64,000 nucleotides of DNA from Chryseobacterium takakiae (GTDB taxonomy: Bacteria; Bacteroidota; Bacteroidia; Flavobacteriales; Weeksellaceae), in assembly GCF_900129385.1 (NCBI RefSeq), contig NZ_FQVO01000001.1, positions 660,898-724,897 on the forward strand, written 5' to 3'. Below are positions 17,858 through 27,600 of this stretch, one piece after another. The notes beneath the pieces were generated by a model, which did not search any database, was not told where the DNA came from, and was given only the letters and a program-made list of their open reading frames with translations. Every line of letters starts with the position of its first letter. The stretch's first letter is position 1. Position numbers and translations under genes: made by a program.

Positions 17858-17945
17858 TGGCGGAGAGTGAGGGATTCGAACCCCCGGACCTGTTACAGTC
17901 AACAGTTTTCAAGACTGCCGCAATCGACCACTCTGCCAACTCTCC
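17858..17945 (-). tRNA. tRNA-Ser (anticodon TGA)
   Basis: Read on the minus strand, a 7-bp acceptor stem GGAGAGT/ACTCTCC encloses a D-arm containing GCAGAGTGG, an anticodon loop CTTGAAA (anticodon TGA), a long variable arm typical of class II serine tRNAs, and a T-loop GGTTCGAATCC. The discriminator base is G and the 3' CCA appears to be encoded (17858-17860). The mature part is 17861-17945 if CCA is excluded. The 3' end faces the AT-rich helicase and orphan genes, the side where tRNA-targeted elements usually insert. I did not see a second copy of the 3' end in the window. Confidence 0.96.
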
Positions 17946-18121
17946 CTGAACTCCGATTGTATCGTCGTTTTCAGTGGTGCAAATATAGAATGTTTTTGTG
18001 TACTGCCAAAATATTTCAGAAAGAAATTTTAACAAAAATTAATAATCTGCTAGAAATCAGATAAATTATTTTTAAATTCAAACGATTGGAATAATGCGAT
18101 ACGCTTTCGGTACATAGAAAT

Positions 18122-18149
18122 AAAAAAACGCACTTCAAGAAATGCGTTT
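18122..18149 (-). terminator. Intrinsic terminator of trxB
   Basis: On the minus strand AAACGCA and TGCGTTT form a stem with a loop of about 9 nt, followed by a run of T residues. It lies about 20 bp past the trxB stop codon. Confidence 0.85.
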
Positions 18150-18169
18150 AGATTTATTAAAAATTGAAA

Positions 18170-19111
18170 TTAATGTAATTCTGCAAGATATTTTTCTGCA
18201 TCCATAGCTGCCATACATCCGCTTCCGGCTGCTGTAATTGCCTGTCTGTAGATATGATCCTGAACATCACCTGCTGCAAAAACTCCCGGCAGATTGGTTC
18301 TTGCCGAGCCTTTTTCAGTAAGAATATATCCGTTTTCATCCAGGTCAACCTGTCCTACGAAGATATCCGTATTCGGTTTATGCCCGATTGCGATAAAAAT
18401 ACCCTCTACGTCAATAGTAGAAGTTTCCTGAGTCTGGTTATTGATAACCACTGCCCTTTCCACCAGGTTATTTTCACCTTCAATAGCGATTAATTCATGA
18501 TGAAATTTCACTTCAATATTGGGTGTGTTGTGTACTCTGTGAATCATTGCTTTGGATGCTCTGAAAACATCTTTTCTCACAAGCATGGTCACTTTTTTAC
18601 AAAGTTTGGCCAGATAAGTAGCTTCTTCTGCGGCGGTATCTCCTGCTCCTACCACCACTACATCTTTTCCTTTATAAAAAAATCCGTCACAGGTTGCACA
18701 TGCTGAAACACCTCCACCGGCATATTTTTTTTCATCTTCCAGTCCGAGATATTTTGCTGTTGCTCCGGTTGAAATAATTACAGTTTTGGCAAAAATTTCT
18801 TTATTGCCAGCATATAATTTATGAACTCCGCCAACTTCTTTGGAAAACTCAACCTTGGTGATCATTTCATAATGCACTTTTGTGTCGAATCTTTCTGCCT
18901 GTTTTTGCAAATCCATCATCATTTCAGGACCTGTAATTCCCGCCGGATACCCCGGAAAGTTATCAACCTCCGTAGTTGTGGTTAATTGTCCGCCCGGTTC
19001 CAGACCTGTGTACAATTCTGGTTTCAAATCTGCTCTTGCGGCATAAATTGCCGCTGTAAAGCCTGAAGGTCCGGATCCAACGATCACACAATCTAAAATG
19101 TTTTGCTCCAT
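18170..19111 (-). CDS. trxB: Thioredoxin reductase (313 aa)
   Basis: This cytoplasmic FAD/NADPH flavoenzyme reduces thioredoxin. It shows the N-terminal dinucleotide-binding motif GSGPSGFTAAIYAARA, the redox-active CATC in CATCDGFFYKG at about residues 137-140, the NADPH fold GAGDTAAEE, and the C-terminal FAD motif GVFAAGDVQDHIYRQ. Its length matches the low-molecular-weight bacterial TrxR family. It is monocistronic, with its own terminator and a 189-bp spacer to holA upstream. Confidence 0.96.
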   Translation of the reverse strand: MEQNILDCVIVGSGPSGFTAAIYAARADLKPELYTGLEPGGQLTTTTEVDNFPGYPAGITGPEMMMDLQKQAERFDTKVHYEMITKVEFSKEVGGVHKLYAGNKEIFAKTVIISTGATAKYLGLEDEKKYAGGGVSACATCDGFFYKGKDVVVVGAGDTAAEEATYLAKLCKKVTMLVRKDVFRASKAMIHRVHNTPNIEVKFHHELIAIEGENNLVERAVVINNQTQETSTIDVEGIFIAIGHKPNTDIFVGQVDLDENGYILTEKGSARTNLPGVFAAGDVQDHIYRQAITAAGSGCMAAMDAEKYLAELH

Positions 19112-19300
19112 AATTTGCTTTTCAAAAGATTTTAAAATTTACGTCCGCTAAGTTCGTAATTTTTAATATTTATTTAAAGTTATTTTAATGATACTTGTCA
19201 ATATCTAATATGTTGAATTTCGATATTAGTTATTCGATATTGGTTGTCAGTTGATGGTAAAATTAGGTCAATCAACCAACAACAACTAACAATCGACCAG

Positions 19301-20338
19301 TCACAATTTCATCTTAATCTTATCAACATTAATGATCTTGTAAACCAGCTCTTTAATGAGTTCTGCCTCACTCATATTGACCGCTCCAAGACCTTTTCCT
19401 TTCATATCGAATTCCCTTAAAATAGAGATGACGCGGGTTGCATGTTTTAAAGGATATAATCTTGCCGATTCGGCATAATCTTTAATAAAATAAGGATTCA
19501 CACCCATCTGTGCAGCGATTGTCTGCGGCGGCTGTCCGGCCATTGTATTGTAGATAATGACATTCGAAAAATAATTGTACAAGCTTGCCAACATTATTAC
19601 GAAAGGATTGTTTTTAGGATTTTTTCCCATGAAATGAGCAATTTTAAATGCTGCATTGGCATTTTTGGTTCCTAAGGCCTTCTGCAGTTCAAAAACATTA
19701 TATTCTTTACTGATCCCGATATGGTCTTCCACAATTTTACCATCAAGAATTTCACCAGGCTTAAGGATAATCTTCAATTTATTCAGCTCATTGGCGATTC
19801 TGGAGAGGTCATTACCCAGATATTCGGCTAGAAGATGAGAGATATTGGGGGCGGTTTTGATGTTCAGCCTGATGCACTCGTCGGAGATCCATTTCGGAAG
19901 GTTGTTTTCCTTTACCGATTCGCTCAAGATTAATGCATTGGCTTTGTCAAGGGCTTTGGTCGCTTTTTTACGGCTGTCCAGTTTTTTATGTTTATGCGCA
20001 AAAACTAATACTGTGGAAGGAACCGGATTGGCAACATAAGCTTCCAGTATTCTGTTTTCTTCTTCATTGAATTTTAAGTCCTGTGCTTCTTTTACTATGA
20101 TTACCTGCTTATCACCCATCATAGGGAACTGCCTGGCAAGGGAAAGAATTTCCTGGTAAGAGGTATCTTTTCCGTAGACAACGGTCTGGTTGAATGCTTT
20201 TTCATCTTCCTCCAGAAAGTCGTGCTCAAATGCTTTTACGGCAAGATCTATAAAGTACGGCTCATCTCCATGGAAAAAATAAATCGGCAGAACTTCTTTA
20301 TTTTTAATATTTTTGAGGATTAAATCTAATTCTTTCAT
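19301..20338 (-). CDS. holA: DNA polymerase III subunit delta (345 aa)
   Basis: The clamp-loader delta subunit contacts and opens the beta sliding clamp. The sequence begins with the typical delta domain I (LPIYFFHGDEPYFIDLAVKAFE). It continues with VIIVKEAQDL and the AAA+-like lid region (LLAEYLGNDLSRIANELNKL), then a C-terminal collar domain with NPFVIMLASLYNYFSNVIIY. Length and order match HolA of Bacteroidetes. Its start is only 7 bp from the start of a divergent gene, so the two share a tiny promoter space. Confidence 0.93.
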   Translation of the reverse strand: MKELDLILKNIKNKEVLPIYFFHGDEPYFIDLAVKAFEHDFLEEDEKAFNQTVVYGKDTSYQEILSLARQFPMMGDKQVIIVKEAQDLKFNEEENRILEAYVANPVPSTVLVFAHKHKKLDSRKKATKALDKANALILSESVKENNLPKWISDECIRLNIKTAPNISHLLAEYLGNDLSRIANELNKLKIILKPGEILDGKIVEDHIGISKEYNVFELQKALGTKNANAAFKIAHFMGKNPKNNPFVIMLASLYNYFSNVIIYNTMAGQPPQTIAAQMGVNPYFIKDYAESARLYPLKHATRVISILREFDMKGKGLGAVNMSEAELIKELVYKIINVDKIKMKL

Positions 20339-20345
20339 CTTATAA

Positions 20346-20777
20346 ATGGAACTTCCAAAACTGAATTTTCAGGAAACTTTTGATTTTAAATTCAAGAAAG
20401 ACAAAGATAAGTTTTTTATTTATGATCTGGTTCGTAAAACTTACCTTTTGCTTACTCCTGAAGAATGGGTGCGCCAACACTGGATCCATTATTATCTCTC
20501 GGTAAAGTCTTACTCTGTTTCTGCTTTGATCACTGAGAAAAAAATTGTATTAAACGGTTTAACGAAAAGGGTCGACTTACTGGTTACTGAAAAAACACAG
20601 CCTAAAATCCTGGTGGAATGCAAGGCTCCGCATATAAAATTAACGGAGAAAACTTTTGAGCAGACAGCGAGATACAATTCGATTATCGGGGCAAAAGAAA
20701 TTGTTTTAACAAACGGCCTGCAGCATATTCATGCATTTTTTGAGAATGGCGAGTATCAGTTTTACAAGCCGGATTGA
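20346..20777 (+). CDS. HsdR N-terminal-like PD-(D/E)xK nuclease domain protein (143 aa)
   Basis: This small protein matches only the N-terminal nuclease domain of type I restriction subunit HsdR. The catalytic-like core has Asp in RVDLLV (about residue 77), then Glu and Lys in ILVECKA (about residues 92-94). A Gln-type motif (FEQTARYNSI) follows. No specificity or modification subunits are nearby, so it is not a restriction system. The gene is divergent from holA with 7 bp between start codons; I recall this pairing as common in Flavobacteriia. Nuclease activity is plausible, but the role is unknown. Confidence 0.8.
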   Translation: MELPKLNFQETFDFKFKKDKDKFFIYDLVRKTYLLLTPEEWVRQHWIHYYLSVKSYSVSALITEKKIVLNGLTKRVDLLVTEKTQPKILVECKAPHIKLTEKTFEQTARYNSIIGAKEIVLTNGLQHIHAFFENGEYQFYKPD

Positions 20778-20921
20778 GGTCTTAGGTTAAGGCTAAGATT
20801 GAATTTAAGAGTATTTTTAAGTATTTTTAGTAATTTAGATGGATGTCTGTGATGGTATGGAGTGGAAACAGAAGTATGATGTAGGCTTTCCTAGCCCGGA
20901 TTGAGCGGCATGTCTGAGCTC

Positions 20922-20974
20922 TTTTCCTGATTTGGGTTGCGGCGGCTTCGCCGCCGCAACCCAAATCAGGAAAA
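20922..20974. repeat. Long GC-rich palindrome, family copy A
   Basis: A perfect 25-bp stem with a TTC loop has the core GCGGCGGC/GCCGCCGC inside an AT-rich spacer. The outer flanks (CTAGCCC...TTGAGC on the left, GCGAG.AGC.AAAGC on the right) recur around the palindrome at 63624, so both belong to one dispersed element. It may also work as a terminator. Confidence 0.9.
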
Positions 20975-21096
20975 AGCGAGTAGCGAAAGCCGGAAAAGCT
21001 CCTAAAAATCATGTAAGCAATTCGCCGGAACCAAAAAACTTTAAAAATTATCACTTTTTGAAGTTGTTAAATTATAAACAAATTAAATTACAAAAT

Positions 21097-21840
21097 ATGA
21101 TACGCACACTTTTATTATCGGCATTCCTGATGAGTTCGGGGACTTTTTTCAGCCAGAATTTAAAACCTGTATCCTATAAGGATGGTTCACAAAAACTAAA
21201 CGGTTTGATAACATCCAACGCCGGAAAAAAACTTCCGGGAGTCTTGATTCTGCCCGCCTGGAAGGGAATTGATGATGAAGCAAGGACAGCCGCTACGGAA
21301 CTTGAAAAACAGGGGTATATTGCTTTTGTAGCAGACATTTACGGTGAGGGAAATATTCCGAAGGATAATGAATCGGCAGCAAAAACGTCAGGATATTACA
21401 AGAAAAATTATGAGGCGTACCAGAAAAGGATTTCATTAGCCCTGGAAGAGCTAAAGAAAAACGGGGCGGTTCCTGAAAAGATTGCAGTGATCGGGTATTG
21501 TTTCGGCGGAACGGGTGCTCTGGAGTCTGCAAGGGGAAGCCTTCCTGTGGTGGGCGTTGTTTCGATTCATGGAAGCATCGGAAAGGACCAGTCAAGAACA
21601 AACGGACCTATTTCTACAAAAATCCTTGTTGAAAACCCTGCGGATGATAAAAGCGTTACTCCGGAAGATTATAACAATCTTATCAAGGAAATGAATGAAG
21701 GAAATGCCGACTGGCAGATCATCACTTATGCGCATTCCAAACACACCTTCACCGATCCAAAGTCACCGGATTACAATCCTGTAATGGCAAAAAGAGCTTG
21801 GAATCATACTCTAATGTTTTTGAAAGAAATTTTAAAATAA
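21097..21840 (+). CDS. Dienelactone-hydrolase-family alpha/beta hydrolase, exported (247 aa)
   Basis: ATG 21097 is chosen because a signal peptide (about residues 1-20, ending GTFFSQ) starts there. Upstream codons in the same frame run through the palindromic repeat. The DLH-type core shows GVLILPAWKGIDDEAR early, the nucleophile Cys in IGYCFGG (around residue 135), an Asp in VENPADDKSVTPED and His in AHSKHTFT, which gives a Cys-Asp-His triad. A periplasmic or surface location is likely. The substrate is not indicated. It converges with the PEGA lipoprotein gene and shares a palindromic terminator with it. Confidence 0.88.
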   Translation: MIRTLLLSAFLMSSGTFFSQNLKPVSYKDGSQKLNGLITSNAGKKLPGVLILPAWKGIDDEARTAATELEKQGYIAFVADIYGEGNIPKDNESAAKTSGYYKKNYEAYQKRISLALEELKKNGAVPEKIAVIGYCFGGTGALESARGSLPVVGVVSIHGSIGKDQSRTNGPISTKILVENPADDKSVTPEDYNNLIKEMNEGNADWQIITYAHSKHTFTDPKSPDYNPVMAKRAWNHTLMFLKEILK

Positions 21841-21856
21841 TGCAAGAATGAAATAA

Positions 21857-21893
21857 TGTAACAGTGTATCAATTCCGGATCTACACTGTTACA
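21857..21893. terminator. Bidirectional terminator-like hairpin
   Basis: A 12-bp inverted repeat, TGTAACAGTGTA and TACACTGTTACA with a 13-nt loop, sits between convergent stop codons. A related TTACACTGTTACATT string appears again near 22398, so the arm may belong to a small local repeat. Confidence 0.75.
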
Positions 21894-21899
21894 TTTCAA

Positions 21900-22280
21900 T
21901 TAATTTTTTTGATCGAGCTCTACTTTGTATTCTTTTGGAGAATATTTGGTAAGAGAGCCTGTAGCCGCATCAATTCCGACACCGATAGCACCACCTAAAA
22001 GAATATTGACCAATGTCACCGGATTAAAGGTTTTGGTAAGCTTAACTTCCTTAGTAGTGAATCCTTCTTTTTCAAATGTTACCATTTGTTTGCTTAAAGA
22101 TCTCGGAATTTCAGCAGTACATGGAGTGGTACATTTTTCAATTCCTTTATGGAATACTTTGGCGCCTTCCGGCGTCGAATTAAAAGTGATCTTATCTTTT
22201 GTTCCTGTAAGAATACTTGCGCATGAAGTTACAGAAAGGGCGATTCCCGCTAAAAGGACTACTGACAGTTTGTTTTTCAT
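21900..22280 (-). CDS. PEGA-domain lipoprotein (126 aa)
   Basis: The start at 22280 gives a lipoprotein signal with lipobox Cys at about residue 20 (LSVTSC). A PEGA-type beta domain follows (NSTPEGAKVFHKG, then FEKEGFTTKEVKL), and then a hydrophobic Gly-rich segment (ILLGGAIGVGIDAATG). PEGA proteins are usually envelope lipoproteins of unclear role. The longer upstream frame adds an implausible leader. The gene appears monocistronic. Confidence 0.85.
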   Translation of the reverse strand: MKNKLSVVLLAGIALSVTSCASILTGTKDKITFNSTPEGAKVFHKGIEKCTTPCTAEIPRSLSKQMVTFEKEGFTTKEVKLTKTFNPVTLVNILLGGAIGVGIDAATGSLTKYSPKEYKVELDQKN

Positions 22281-22437
22281 AGTTAGTTTATCTTTTGTAA
22301 AAAATTTGCGCGAACTTACGAATAATCTGTCACCGGTCAAAAGAAATAAACTATATATCGGGTCAGTTTGGTATCATTATAAGTTATTTTTTTGATTGTT
22401 ACACTGTTACATTATTAAATTGGTACATTATGCAATT

Positions 22438-22809
22438 TTAATCTACACCTTCTTCTTCCCTATGTACCGATTCCATAGAAAATGCAGGGAGACAAATTGA
22501 AATATATTCGCATTCCTGTTCAAAAGGATTGCTGTAGCGGATTCTGGCGCCTTTTTCGATCATAATGCTTTGTCCTTTTTCAAGGATGACTGTTTCGCCG
22601 TCAATCTCAAACTGTTTTTTACCTGAAACAATTAAAGTAAATTCATCAAACTCGGGTGTCTGGTGCGGCTCGCTCCATCCCGGCGGTGCGACCATGTGGG
22701 CAATGGAAATACCTGAATTTCCGGTTGAATTTCCCCAATGCTCTTCAATCAGTTTTCCATCGGTCGTCGGAACCACGAATGGTGTCTGTTGGATTTTAAA
22801 TTTTTTCAT
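22438..22809 (-). CDS. Cupin-domain protein (123 aa)
   Basis: ATG 22809 gives a single-domain cupin. The first motif region has HMVAPPGWSEPHQTPEFDEFTLIVSG and the second ends with the E-K-G-Q turn and IEKGARIRYSNP. The metal-binding His/Glu pattern is partly present. The start overlaps the end of the upstream GNAT gene by 14 bp, which indicates translational coupling. The metal and substrate are not evident. Confidence 0.82.
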   Translation of the reverse strand: MKKFKIQQTPFVVPTTDGKLIEEHWGNSTGNSGISIAHMVAPPGWSEPHQTPEFDEFTLIVSGKKQFEIDGETVILEKGQSIMIEKGARIRYSNPFEQECEYISICLPAFSMESVHREEEGVD

Positions 22810-23329
22810 ATTTTTCCTTTTTGATTTGGTATATAATGTTGATTCTTGAAGGTTCTCCGAAATAAGCAATTTCTTCTTCTCCAATTTTTTCTGCACCCAA
22901 TCTTTCCATAGCTGTCCTGGAACGGATATTATCTTTTCCGACATGGAAATAAACCGTATCTACAAACTGGAAGATGTACTGAAGCATCATCTTTTTTACC
23001 TGTGGATTGATTCCCTTTCCCCAAGATTTTGTTCCATAAAAAGTATAACCTATGAAAATACTGTTATCACTTTGGTTATAATCATAAAAACGGGTGCTTC
23101 CCAATATTTCGCCGGAAGATTTTTCGGTGATTTTAAAGGCTCCGCCGCTTTTCATAGCGCCTTCAAAGAAGATACTGAAAACCTCTTTACGATACCGGTC
23201 TTTATTCGGATGCTGCTTCCAGACTTCCGGATCTGAAGCCACTTCGTATAAAGATTCAAAATCCCCTTGCTGTAAGGGGATTAACTGATATTTTTCATTT
23301 TCTAAAATGGGTTGAATAGAAAATTTCAT
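22796..23329 (-). CDS. GNAT-family N-acetyltransferase (177 aa)
   Basis: This is a RimJ/RimL-like GNAT protein. It opens with EKYQLIPLQQGDFESLYEVASDPEVWKQHP-type N-terminal features. The acetyl-CoA region is around GYTFYGTKSWGKGINPQVKKMM and a conserved NIRSRTAMERLGA helix follows. Proteins of this class acetylate ribosomal N-termini, antibiotics or small molecules; the target here is not predictable. It is coupled to the downstream cupin by a 14-bp overlap. Confidence 0.9.
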   Translation of the reverse strand: MKFSIQPILENEKYQLIPLQQGDFESLYEVASDPEVWKQHPNKDRYRKEVFSIFFEGAMKSGGAFKITEKSSGEILGSTRFYDYNQSDNSIFIGYTFYGTKSWGKGINPQVKKMMLQYIFQFVDTVYFHVGKDNIRSRTAMERLGAEKIGEEEIAYFGEPSRINIIYQIKKEKYEKI

Positions 23330-23360
23330 TGCTTATTTTTTTATTGATGCCAAGCTGCAA

Positions 23361-23966
23361 TTAGCTTTTTGTTTTGGCAGCGTCTGCCTCGATCTTCTTG
23401 ATTTCTCTAAGCTTATCGGCAATTTTATTTACAGCATCGGGTTTGGAAGGTTTTACCGGAACTTCAGCCTGCAGATCATCCCATTTTAGCACAAGATTAG
23501 CAGCATTTTCATCGGTAGGATTCAGGGTAATTTCAAACCACTCCTGCTTATCAGCCAGCTTGTTCACCGGAACGGTAACATCTACTACATCCTGTTTCGG
23601 ATCATAAGTATATGCGCCCCACTGCTGGAAATCTTTATTGAGTATTACTTTCCATTCTTTTTCTGTAGGTACAATGAATAAACCGTAGGTTCCCGCCTGA
23701 ACAATCTTACCTCCGAAGTTTACCGATTGTCCGAAAGTAATTTTTGTTGATGAATTGGCTCCCGCTCTCCAAACCTGTCCGTAAGGAACTAATTCTCCAA
23801 AGATCTTACGCCCTTTCACGCCCGGTCTTCCGTAGTCAACCGTAATTTTAGACATTGAGAACTGCTGCTCTACTTTCTGACGCGGACTTGCCGCCGGTAC
23901 CGAATAATCCTGTGCAAAACTGAAAGCCGAAGCTGATATACAAATGGCAAATAGTAATTTTTTCAC
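23361..23966 (-). CDS. DUF2911-family secreted protein (201 aa)
   Basis: A signal peptide (about residues 1-19, ending FSFAQ) precedes the DUF2911 signature: SPRQKVEQQFSMSKITVDYGRPG, then GRKIFGELVPYGQVWRAGAN and GTYGLFIVPTEKEW. The family is widespread in Bacteroidetes and has no established function. A C-terminal Lys/Asp-rich helical tail follows. The gene stands alone, with a 157-bp divergent spacer to the antitoxin gene. Confidence 0.92.
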   Translation of the reverse strand: MKKLLFAICISASAFSFAQDYSVPAASPRQKVEQQFSMSKITVDYGRPGVKGRKIFGELVPYGQVWRAGANSSTKITFGQSVNFGGKIVQAGTYGLFIVPTEKEWKVILNKDFQQWGAYTYDPKQDVVDVTVPVNKLADKQEWFEITLNPTDENAANLVLKWDDLQAEVPVKPSKPDAVNKIADKLREIKKIEADAAKTKS

Positions 23967-24123
23967 TTTTAAAATTTTGTTTAAAAATACAAAATCAGGA
24001 TCAGAAAAGTATTTGTTCGGGATGCTAAAATTTTGTTAAAGATTGTCGTTTCTCACTTGTCTTTTGGAAATTAGTATATGATTCGTGCAATAAAAATTTT
24101 ATATATTTGTTAAAAACAAAGAG

Positions 24124-24354
24124 ATGGAATCTGTTACATTAAAAAATATTCAGCAGTTACTAAAAGATGCTCCGGAAAGCGTTCTGGAAAAAGTTTTAGG
24201 CTATATTGAAGCAATTCTTAAAGATGAAAGCAATACTTTTACACTTTCTGAAGAACAAAAAGTAAGCCTTCAAAAAATAAAAAAAAGAGCATACGAACAG
24301 CATACGGAAATTGATACTTTTCTTAATGAAATGAAATCGAAGTATGATATTTAA
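24124..24354 (+). CDS. Antitoxin-like small protein (76 aa)
   Basis: This short helical, acidic protein (IQQLLKDAPESVLEKVLGYIEAIL, ending NEMKSKYDI) has the size and build of the antitoxin in ParDE/RelBE-type modules of Bacteroidetes. Its stop codon overlaps the start of a ParE-like frame by 11 bp, the usual TA organisation. A TATATTTG box at 24102-24109 could be the -7 element. The toxin gene is frameshifted, so the antitoxin may now be an orphan. Confidence 0.75.
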   Translation: MESVTLKNIQQLLKDAPESVLEKVLGYIEAILKDESNTFTLSEEQKVSLQKIKKRAYEQHTEIDTFLNEMKSKYDI

Positions 24355-24638
24355 GATCATTATTTCCGATGAAGCAAAAATTGATATAGAACATTCTTAT
24401 CTTTTATTACCAAAGAAAAGTAAGTAAAAAAGTTGCGGATCATTTTTTCAAAGATTTTAAATCTTCATTAAATATTATTTCTAAGAACCCATTTTTTAAA
24501 ATTTGGTATGAAGGTTTTCATTGTAAACCAATGAAAAAATATCCTTTTCTAATCTTTTACATGATTGATAAAGATCTGCGTACAATTATTATAGCCAGAG
24601 TTTTTCACACTTCTCAGAATCCGGAAAAATATCCATAA
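24344..24638 (+). pseudogene. ParE/RelE-type toxin, frameshifted
   Basis: The start ATG overlaps the antitoxin stop. The frame reads MIFKIIISDEAKIDIEHSYL and then hits a stop. One extra T in the CTTTTATT run near 24400 explains it. Shifting frame restores YYQRKVSKKVADHFFKDF and the typical ParE ending IIIARVFHTSQNPEKYP. Without the extra base it would be a normal ~97-aa toxin. It could be a true pseudogene, an assembly error in a short T run, or a site of slippage. Confidence 0.85.
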
Positions 24639-24640
24639 AA

Positions 24641-24671
24641 AACCTCACAGGTTTTTAAAACCCGTGAGGTT
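24641..24671. terminator. Terminator-like hairpin at the 3' end of carB
   Basis: AACCTCAC...GTGAGGTT forms an inverted repeat with A/T-rich loop and flanks, between the ParE relic and the carB stop codon. An almost identical hairpin lies just past argF' (35450-35480), so it is also a repeated element. Confidence 0.8.
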
Positions 24672-24698
24672 GATTATATAATCATTAATAATATTAAA

Positions 24699-27600
24699 CT
24701 ACATCGTCTCCATTTTGAAGCTCATGCTTTCGATTACTTTCAAGATCGCTTCCACCGTATCCATCGACGTTAAACAAGGCACCCCGTTTTCCACACTCAT
24801 TCTTCTGATCTGGAAACCGTCTCTTTCCGACTGTTTTCCTTTCGTCATAGTGTTCACCACATACTGAACTTTTCCTTTCTGAATAAGATCAATAAGGTTA
24901 ACACTCTCCTCCCCGATTTTATATCCTATTTTGCATGGAATTCCTTTTTCTTCAAAGAATTTTGCCGTTCCTTCCGTAGCCCAGATTCTGAAACCAACTT
25001 CGTGAAATCTCGCTGCCAGATCAGCCGCTTCCTGCTTGTGCTTATCTGCTACCGTGAACAAAATGGAACCGTGCATCGGAACTTTTCTTCCTGCAGCAAC
25101 TAATCCTTTATAAAGTGCTTTTTCGAGTGTGGTATCTTTTCCCATCACTTCTCCGGTAGACTTCATTTCAGGGCCTAAAGAAATATCCACTTTCGTTAAT
25201 TTTGAGAAAGAGAATACCGGAACTTTTACGAAAACTCCTTCCTTGTTCGGAACCAGTCCGCTTTCATAACCTAAATCTTTCAGTTTTTGACCTAAAATAG
25301 CTTTTGTAGCCAAATTCGCCATCGGAACTTCTGTGATTTTCGACAAGAAAGGAACTGTTCTCGATGATCTTGGATTCACCTCGATTACATAAACATTTCC
25401 TTCAAAAAGAACGTACTGGATATTCATTAATCCGATCACGTTTAATCCTTTCGCTAATCTTTTTGTGTAATCAACTAAAGTTTCTATCTCGCTTTGTGAA
25501 ATATTCTGTGGGGGATACACTGCAATGGAGTCTCCGGAGTGAACTCCCGCTCTTTCGATGTGCTCCATAATTCCCGGAATGATTACCGTTTCACCGTCGC
25601 AGATGGCATCGATTTCCACCTCTTTTCCCACCATGTATTTGTCCACCAAAACCGGGTGTTCAGGGCTTGCTTCCACTGCATTTTCCATGTAGTGCGCCAG
25701 TTCTGTTTCGGTGTATACAATCTCCATGGCTCTACCTCCCAAAACGTAGCTCGGACGGACCAAAACCGGATAACCGATTTCGTTGGCAATTTTAATCGCT
25801 TCTTCCTTAGAAGTCGAAGTTTTTCCTAAAGGCTGCGGAATCTGCATTTCCTGAAGCGCTTTTTCAAACTTATCTCTGTTTTCGGCTCTGTCTAGATCTT
25901 CCAGGGAAGTTCCTAAAATCTGAACGCCGTGAGCGGCCAGTTTATCTGCTAAGTTGATGGCTGTTTGACCTCCGAACTGTACCACAACCCCTTTTGGCTT
26001 TTCAAGCTCAATGATATTCATTACATCTTCCTCCGTTAAAGGCTCAAAATATAATTTATCTGAAATGGAAAAGTCTGTGGAAACCGTTTCCGGGTTATTG
26101 TTGATGATGATTGCTTCGTAGCCCATTTCTTTGATCGCCCAAACCGAGTGAACTGTCGCATAGTCAAACTCCACACCCTGCCCGATTCTGATAGGTCCTG
26201 AACCCAGAACAATGATTTTTTCTTTATCTGAAACAACACTTTCATTTTCCTCTTCATAAGTTCCGTAGAAATAGGGTGTTTCAGATTCGAATTCTGCAGC
26301 GCAGGTGTCTACCATTTTGTAAACCGGCATCACTCCGTTCTCTTTTCTGAAATTGAATACTTCTCTCTGAGAAACTTCCCAAAGATGAGCGATATTTAAA
26401 TCTGCAAAGCCCAGTCTTTTAGCTTCCAGCAGAATTTCTTTGTTGAATTTATTTTCAGCAATCGTTTTTTCGAAATCAATTAATTTTTTGATTTTCCAGA
26501 TGAAGAATTTATCTATTTTGCTCCATTCTACAATTTGTTGCCAGTCGTACCCTTTTCTTAATGCATCTCCAATGATGAATAATCTCTCATCGTCACAAAC
26601 TCTGATTCTTCTTTCGATATCCTCTGCTGTTAAAGCTTCTGCCTGTTTGGTTTTTAAGCCGATATGTCTGATTCCCGTTTCAAGAGAGCGAATAGCTTTC
26701 TGTAAAGATTCTTCGAAATTTCTTCCGATCGCCATTACTTCACCCGTTGCTTTCATCTGCGTTGATAATCTTCTGTCAGCTGTTTCAAATTTATCGAACG
26801 GGAATCTTGGGAATTTCGTTACCACATAATCCAACGCCGGCTCAAAACAAGCATATGTTTTTCCTGTTACCGGATTCATGATTTCATCAAGCGTTAATCC
26901 TACCGCGATTTTCGCTGCAATTTTTGCAATCGGATATCCTGTTGCTTTTGATGCTAAAGCTGATGAACGGGAAACTCTCGGGTTTACTTCGATAATATAA
27001 TAATTGAATGAATGCGGGTCTAAAGCTAACTGTACGTTACATCCCCCTTCAATTCCTAATGCTCTGATAATTTTTAATGAAGCGTTTCTCAGCATCTGGT
27101 ACTCTCTGTCGGAAAGCGTCTGAGAAGGTGCCACAACGATTGAATCTCCTGTGTGAACTCCCACCGGATCTATATTTTCCATGTTACAAACAACAATTGC
27201 ATTGTCGTTGGCATCACGCATTACTTCATATTCAATTTCTTTGAAACCTGCGATTGATCTTTCAATCAGACATTGTGTAACCGGACTGTGTTTTAATCCT
27301 AATTCTGCAATTTCCTTCAATTCAGTTTCGTTGGAAGCGATACCACCTCCTGTTCCACCCATTGTGAAAGCGGGACGAACAATTACAGGATACCCGATTT
27401 CATCAGCAAATTTTAAAGCTCCTTCTACCGTGTTTACGATATCAGATTCCGGAACGGGTTCGTTCAGTTCTCTCATCAATTCACGAAACAAATCTCTATC
27501 TTCTGCTCTGTTGATAGCTGAAAGTTTTGTTCCCAACACTTCCACTTTACATTCTTCAAGAATTCCTGATTTTTCCAATTCTACCGCCATATTCAGTCCG

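Noticed and set aside
17858..17945. Confirmed attachment site of a genomic island
   Set aside because: No integrase and no second copy of the tRNA 3' end were found in the window.
20346..20777. Type I restriction system
   Set aside because: Only an HsdR N-terminal-like domain is present, without motor, HsdM or HsdS.
24344..24638. Programmed frameshift in the ParE-like toxin
   Set aside because: The T run is short and there is no obvious stimulatory structure; mutation or sequence error is simpler.
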